A DNA stretch of 64,000 nt, from positions 1,133,349-1,197,348 of the forward strand of contig CBDCWA010000003.1 of NCBI GenBank assembly GCA_965223255.1. Reading direction: 5' to 3'. The position numbers and the translations under genes are program-made. Below, one piece after another: positions 60,187-64,000 of this stretch (position 1 is its first letter; each line of letters starts with the position of its first letter). The DNA is from CBDCWA01 sp965223255 (GTDB lineage: Bacteria > Pseudomonadota > Alphaproteobacteria > Rhizobiales > Hyphomicrobiaceae). The notes under the pieces are model-generated. The model worked only from the letters and a program-made list of their open reading frames with translations, searched no databases and had not been told where the DNA came from.

Positions 60187-60703
60187 AGGTCCCCCCCAGC
60201 ACGCCCTCAAGCAGAGTGCCGACCGGCAGCGGTATACCCAGGATTAGCTGAAAAACAACGAAGACGAGACCGGTTAGCAGAGCAGCAAAACCAAAGGCGC
60301 CAAACCACGTCGGTTGACGCAGCAGCTTCATCGTCGCTGTGGTGTAGAGAACTGTGGAAATAATGAAACCAAGTGGAAACAAGAGCGCGACGTAGGCAAC
60401 CATCAAGGCGAGAGGCAAGAGATCGTCGAGCTGTTTCGCGAGATTTTGGAAAATACCTGGTTCGGCTTTTTCCGATACGCTGTCTGCGCCTTCATCCTTT
60501 GGTGGTGGTGCACGCCAGGCAAAAAACTGGATGGCCGCAAGTCCTAGCCCGAACACGACGAGAAGCTTTGGGAAAAACGACGGGCCGATTACATCGCCTT
60601 CCAAAGTAGCCTCGAGCTGCATGGCTTCATAGCCATAGGCTAGGATGACGACGGCGAATACGATCGCTGCCAAGCGGTCAGACGTGAGAAACTTTCGTCT
60701 CAT
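60176..60703 (-). CDS. TTT-family small membrane subunit (TctB-type), system 3
   Basis: 175 residues, four transmembrane helices (LAAIVFAVVILAYGYEAM, FFPKLLVVFGLGLAAIQFFAW, LLPLALMVAYVALLFPLGFIIST, FGAFGFAALLTGLVFVVFQLILG) with an acidic loop (KDEGADSVSEKAE). The long hydrophilic loop and C-terminal PVGTLLEGVLGGTYGG match TctB proteins. Between tctC3 and tctA3. Confidence 0.87.
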   Translation of the reverse strand: MRRKFLTSDRLAAIVFAVVILAYGYEAMQLEATLEGDVIGPSFFPKLLVVFGLGLAAIQFFAWRAPPPKDEGADSVSEKAEPGIFQNLAKQLDDLLPLALMVAYVALLFPLGFIISTVLYTTATMKLLRQPTWFGAFGFAALLTGLVFVVFQLILGIPLPVGTLLEGVLGGTYGG

Positions 60704-60733
60704 GAACCGGCAAATGTTATATTAGACCAAGCC

Positions 60734-60765
60734 TGCCGGCGGGTGACGCATTCTGCCCGCCGGCA
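60734..60765 (-). other. Strong intercistronic hairpin between tctC3 and tctB3
   Basis: TGCCGGCGGG (60734-60743) pairs perfectly with CCCGCCGGCA (60756-60765), 12-nt loop, in the 113-nt gap. No T-run. A second smaller CCCGC/GCGGG pairing lies at about 60775-60799. Likely protects the abundant binding-protein mRNA and lowers expression of the membrane genes. Confidence 0.75.
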
Positions 60766-60816
60766 ATGAAATGACCCGCAGAATTTCACAACCGCGGGTC
60801 GACAGTTGCATAGAAA

Positions 60817-61842
60817 TTATTTCTTTTTCTTTTTCTTCTTGAAGCGCTTAAACATGCCGATTGATTTCAGAACCGCGGTGCGATCTTCCGCTTCCTTGTT
60901 CACCCATTTCTGCATGTCCGCGCCGGCGATGAATGTCTCGTTGAGCGCGTTCTTTGTGAGGTAGTCTTTCCAGTCTTTGGTCTTCTGGGTGCGCTTAAAG
61001 AGATCGATGTAATAAGCGACGGCGGCTTTGGAGACGCCTGGCGGCATCATCACGCCGCGGAATGGCGACATGACCCTGATCGGATACCCGGCCGCTTCAA
61101 ACGTCGGAACTTTTGGGAACAACGGCAATTTTTCCATTGCTGCCAATATACGCAGCTTGCCAGCCTTTACATGCTCGCGGACTTCGGCAGGATTTTCGAC
61201 GATAAAATCGATATGTCCGCCGAGAAGCTGGATGACGGCGTCGCCACCACCCTTATAAGGCGTATAGGTGAATTTTAGCCCATGCGATTTCTTGAGTTGG
61301 ACACCCACGACTGACGAGCTGTTTCCGAACGGACCGCCGCCTTGTTTGATCTTGTTTGGGTTCTTTTTGATGGCGGTGACAAGGTCCTTCATCGACTTGT
61401 ATGGCGAAGACGCATTGACCACAATAATCAGCGGGTCAATTGCCGTCAGTGCGATGGTCGTGAAACTCTTGTGGTCGATCTTGGACTTGCGAATGAGCGG
61501 GCGCATTAGCTGCGTCGGCGTATAGCTCCACAGCAAATGCTCATTGCCTTTGTGTTTTACGGCTACAAACTTGCGTGCCTTTTTGCCGCCACCGCCGCGA
61601 ACGTTACGAACCTTGGCCTTTATGCCAGCCGGCAACAGCTTATTCTTTTTCCAGATTTGTACATAGGCACGCAGCAATAGATCATTGCCCGTACCAGGAC
61701 TTGAGTGCGTGACCAACAACAAATCTTTTGTAGGTTTGAAATCTGCCCGAGCTTCCAAAGTCAACATACTGCCGGCTGCTAAGAGCGCTATTGCTGGCAG
61801 CGCTGTTTTGAGCGCACTTTGTATTGCATGCGTTATCTTCAT
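60817..61842 (-). CDS. TTT-family solute-binding protein (TctC-type), system 3, with poly-Lys tail
   Basis: About 341 residues from ATG 61842 (GGAGGAAG upstream). Signal peptide (ALPAIALLAAGSMLTLEARA), then FKPTKDLLLVTHSSPGTGNDLLLRAY, VRNVRGGGGKKARKFV and GGPFGNSSSVVGVQLKKS. The C-terminus ends in a run of seven lysines after FKRF, unusual for the family. It is rich in Lys overall, perhaps for an anionic ligand. The ligand is unknown; the operon's sulfatase suggests a sulfate ester. Confidence 0.9.
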   Translation of the reverse strand: MKITHAIQSALKTALPAIALLAAGSMLTLEARADFKPTKDLLLVTHSSPGTGNDLLLRAYVQIWKKNKLLPAGIKAKVRNVRGGGGKKARKFVAVKHKGNEHLLWSYTPTQLMRPLIRKSKIDHKSFTTIALTAIDPLIIVVNASSPYKSMKDLVTAIKKNPNKIKQGGGPFGNSSSVVGVQLKKSHGLKFTYTPYKGGGDAVIQLLGGHIDFIVENPAEVREHVKAGKLRILAAMEKLPLFPKVPTFEAAGYPIRVMSPFRGVMMPPGVSKAAVAYYIDLFKRTQKTKDWKDYLTKNALNETFIAGADMQKWVNKEAEDRTAVLKSIGMFKRFKKKKKKK

Positions 61843-61927
61843 CGCTTCCTCCATTGCCAGGTAGAACGTTATTTTATCTAGTGTTTTTGTTTGGCTGACG
61901 AGATGTTTGCCCGCCAGCATTGAGTGG

Positions 61928-62404
61928 TTAGTCCTTTTTTCCTTTGTAGTCAGGGTGCAATCTTGGTCCATCCTCGATCCCATCAACCGGTGGACCGCTA
62001 ATCCCGTGGCGTGTGTCTTTGGCCACGAAGAACACTACGTCTGCCTCCGGTGTCGCTATGCAAGAATGTTCGACGCCGGCTGGAATGTGAACGCAATGGC
62101 CGGCAGGACAAATCACCGTTTGATCGTCGATGTCGCACTGCAGCGTACCTTGCAAGACAAAATTGAATTGCTCATTGGGATGGGTATGTCTTTTCGATCC
62201 CGTGCCGGCTGCCTTGTGAATAAGGCCGACAATCACCTTGTCCCCGAACAACGCACCACCTTCAGAGCTGGATTTTCCTGACAGCTTGCGCGACGGCATG
62301 ACTTCACAGCTCGTCTCGTGAGTAGGCTTTTCCTTCAATTCGGCCATCTCATAGACGTAACGCTTCATTCCTTGGTTGTAGACTGAATGGACCTGCTTCT
62401 GCAC
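61928..62404 (-). CDS. Cupin-domain protein
   Basis: About 158 residues, one cupin domain with KRHTHPNEQFNFVLQGTLQC (metal-ligand His/His/Glu) and HIPAGVEHSC. Such single cupins bind metal and act as isomerases, dioxygenases or sensors; no function is claimed. GTG 62404 is chosen because GGAGG sits 6 nt upstream; a TTG at 62410 abuts that site. It lies 85 nt upstream of tctC3, in the same cluster as the sulfatase. Confidence 0.82.
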   Translation of the reverse strand: MQKQVHSVYNQGMKRYVYEMAELKEKPTHETSCEVMPSRKLSGKSSSEGGALFGDKVIVGLIHKAAGTGSKRHTHPNEQFNFVLQGTLQCDIDDQTVICPAGHCVHIPAGVEHSCIATPEADVVFFVAKDTRHGISGPPVDGIEDGPRLHPDYKGKKD

Positions 62405-62536
62405 GTTCAACCTCCGCTTATTCGCTTACATCACGTCAATTCCAACTGCTCCGGCAATTGACTGTGGTCACACCAGATGAAATTGCGTTTCATAATATGT
62501 TAGTTTTGAAAGCCACTCAATCAAAACTAAATGGCC

Positions 62537-63292
62537 CTAATAAACGCCCTTGTAGACGAGGCCGACAACCGAGACACTCAGTACGATCAATACCCATTGG
62601 CGGAACTGTAGCTCGTTGATTCTGTTGCGCAATCGGTTTCCCAGAACCATTCCCAAAATAGATGGCGCAACAGCAATGACCGACAGCAAGAACACGCGCC
62701 ATTCAACGACGCCGAGTAACGGAAAGAAAATCAGTATCGGTATTATTGTCGCGAGATACGCAATACTGATTGCTGGGATGAAGACGTCCTTGTTGATCCG
62801 TTGCGACAGAAAATATGGAACCAGAAATGGCCCCGCCAAAGAAGACATTCCGGCAGAAACCCCGGCGCCAAATCCAGCACTTACGCCTAGTGGATGTTTG
62901 AGCCTCGTCGGCAAGACAAAGTTTGGATTGAAGTACAAAAGGAGGATCGCGCCGAGTGTTGCCGTTGCCATGAATAGGTAGAGAAAACTGGATGGCGCAA
63001 TCGAGATCAGAACCACGCCAATGATGGTCGCCACCAAAGTAATTGTATAAAGCGGCCAGTAACTCAAAACCTCGTGGCGCTGCTGCGGCGCGGGCCATGC
63101 CTGCAACATGTTTATCGACATGGTTGGAATTTGCACGAGAGCAACCGCGGTCGGAACATCGGTAAAAAGCGCAATGACCGGCACCACAATCTGCGGTAGG
63201 CCGGAGCCGGTCACACCCTTGGCAAAGCCGCCAGCGACATATGTCAATGAAATCGCGATGAGGAGGTACAGGTCTACCATAGGCAGAGTCAT
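62537..63292 (-). CDS. TauE/SafE-family permease
   Basis: 251 residues with seven to eight transmembrane helices and the family start GGFAKGVTGSGLPQIVVPVIAL; the internal repeat AGFGAGVSAGMSSLAGPFLVPYF matches. TauE/SafE proteins export sulfite or sulfoacetate, or move related anions. Here it may remove sulfite or a toxic sulfonate released by the sulfatase/Xsc modules. Preceded by a GlcG-like gene with a 62-nt gap. Confidence 0.88.
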   Translation of the reverse strand: MTLPMVDLYLLIAISLTYVAGGFAKGVTGSGLPQIVVPVIALFTDVPTAVALVQIPTMSINMLQAWPAPQQRHEVLSYWPLYTITLVATIIGVVLISIAPSSFLYLFMATATLGAILLLYFNPNFVLPTRLKHPLGVSAGFGAGVSAGMSSLAGPFLVPYFLSQRINKDVFIPAISIAYLATIIPILIFFPLLGVVEWRVFLLSVIAVAPSILGMVLGNRLRNRINELQFRQWVLIVLSVSVVGLVYKGVY

Positions 63293-63354
63293 CGCGAACT
63301 CTATGCTCCCGTCTGAAACACTATCGGGCTTTTGCTGCTGCAGTGTTAATGGGC

Positions 63355-63777
63355 CTATGGAGCCATCAAGCCGGCACCTTTAACACCAGCGATCGCGAAC
63401 GCCTCATCCTGCGGTCCAGAATCACCACTTATACCAACCGCACCAATGATTTCGCCATCCGCGAGAATTGGCACCGCCCCGGGATTGGGCAGCAGCTTGC
63501 CATCTGCGGCTACTGCAAGCGCCTGCATAAAACTCGGATTGGCTTTTGCTTTGTCTGCTAGTCCACGACTGGATTCGCCCATTGCAACACAACCCCAAGC
63601 CTTGCCCTGTGCGACTGTGATGCGAAACATACTTGCGCCATCCTGACGCTGCGCGGAGATGATGTGGCCCGAAACGTCGAGAACGACGACTGCAATGGGT
63701 TGCGCCTGGGCCTCTGAGGCCGCGGTGAATGCGCCGTCTATGATCTTGTTCGCTTGTGCAAGACTAAGTTTTGACAC
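63355..63777 (-). CDS. GlcG/HbpS-family protein (cytoplasmic form)
   Basis: 140 residues, no signal peptide. GlcG/HbpS domain: ANKIIDGAFTAASEAQAQPIAVVVLDVSGHIISAQRQDGAS (two blocks), RITVAQGKAWGCVAMG, and the glycine-rich GEIIGAVGISGDSGPQDEAFA. Related in family, not closely in sequence, to the exported protein at 23997. In catabolic operons such proteins are often first genes; here it heads the minus-strand cluster. Ligand unknown. Confidence 0.85.
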   Translation of the reverse strand: MSKLSLAQANKIIDGAFTAASEAQAQPIAVVVLDVSGHIISAQRQDGASMFRITVAQGKAWGCVAMGESSRGLADKAKANPSFMQALAVAADGKLLPNPGAVPILADGEIIGAVGISGDSGPQDEAFAIAGVKGAGLMAP

Positions 63778-63911
63778 GCCACTCTCCCAATTCTGTGTAG
63801 ACCTCGGTCTGGTGATCTACGCCCGCTGCAGGATCTGTCCCTGCCGCGACAACTCGCTTCAAGGTGAATGCAGTTGCGCTGGAAGGACACAGACTATGTG
63901 ACCGAAGTTTT

Positions 63912-63956
63912 TTGCATTTGCAAGTTTTTGCAACACTGGTGTACTAGTTAAACCAG
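63912..63956. promoter_or_regulatory. Candidate control region upstream of the GlcG-TauE-TTT-sulfatase cluster
   Basis: Three TTGCA direct repeats (63912, 63918, 63928) are followed by CTGGT (63936-63940) and ACCAG (63952-63956) flanking ACTAGT. The TGGT/ACCA arms recall GntR-type operators. It lies 135-180 nt before the first gene; the rest of 63778-64000 shows no gene. Confidence 0.3.
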
Positions 63957-64000
63957 CTTCGAGCGATCGGGATATCGGGCCAGGTTCCCGTGCGCCCAAC

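Noticed and set aside
1..64000. tRNA, rRNA, CRISPR arrays, insertion sequences, prophage
   Set aside because: Looked for cloverleaf-like genes, regular repeat-spacer arrays, transposases and integrases; none recognised. Short structured RNAs could be missed by eye.

Overview
The window reads as one chromosomal stretch of a sulfur-oxidising, organosulfonate-degrading proteobacterium, most likely an alphaproteobacterium. The sHdr/lipoate and truncated Sox gene sets, ArsR-type sulfur regulators, an aprMBA operon and xsc/tripartite-tricarboxylate-transporter (TTT) modules fit that group; I cannot name the genus. I recognised no rRNA, tRNA, CRISPR array, transposase or integrase. Genes are densely packed, mostly co-directional within modules.

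Region 1 (1-8.0 kb, minus strand): cytoplasmic sulfur oxidation. Radical-SAM lipoyl synthases lipS1 and lipS2, a lipoate-protein ligase, an amidotransferase-like protein without its catalytic Cys, a DsrE-type sulfur carrier, and heterodisulfide-reductase-like shdrC1, shdrB1 and shdrA (shdrA runs off the left edge). Divergent from lipS1 lies a 6.3 kb gene for a highly reducing single-module type I polyketide synthase (8.1-14.5 kb).

Region 2 (14.7-36.5 kb): periplasmic sulfur oxidation and support. Two ArsR/SqrR-like repressors, DUF302 and DsrE-like periplasmic proteins, a CBS protein, YeeE/YedE sulfur-compound permeases in split (pmpAB) and fused forms, monoheme c cytochromes, thioredoxin-like SoxW/SoxS proteins, CcdA, soxXYZA, a soxB interrupted by an apparent one-base insertion, hemA, flavocytochrome c sulfide dehydrogenase (fccAB) and ccmE. 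No soxCD is present here, so sulfane sulfur from SoxYZ would plausibly be passed inward through the YeeE permeases to the DsrE/sHdr system.

Region 3 (36.6-55.0 kb): aprMBA (sulfite to APS, plus membrane subunit), then a complete sulfoacetate route: acylating sulfoacetaldehyde dehydrogenase, a SucCD-like sulfoacetate-CoA ligase, Xsc, Pta and citrate synthase, with two TTT uptake systems around a LacI regulator and its operator. Xsc would release sulfite, which the adjacent AprBA can oxidise.

Region 4 (55.0-63.8 kb, minus strand): a catabolic cluster with GlcG/HbpS-like protein, TauE/SafE permease, cupin, a third TTT system, a type I sulfatase, a MenB-like crotonase and an iron-type alcohol dehydrogenase. 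It probably imports and processes a sulfated or sulfonated organic acid.

A shared regulatory theme is the dyad ATTC-N8-GAAT, found perfectly at four non-coding places (3816, 15119, 18050, 18289) and imperfectly at several others, all beside sulfur genes. It matches the operator type I recall for SqrR-like persulfide-sensing repressors, two of which are encoded here.
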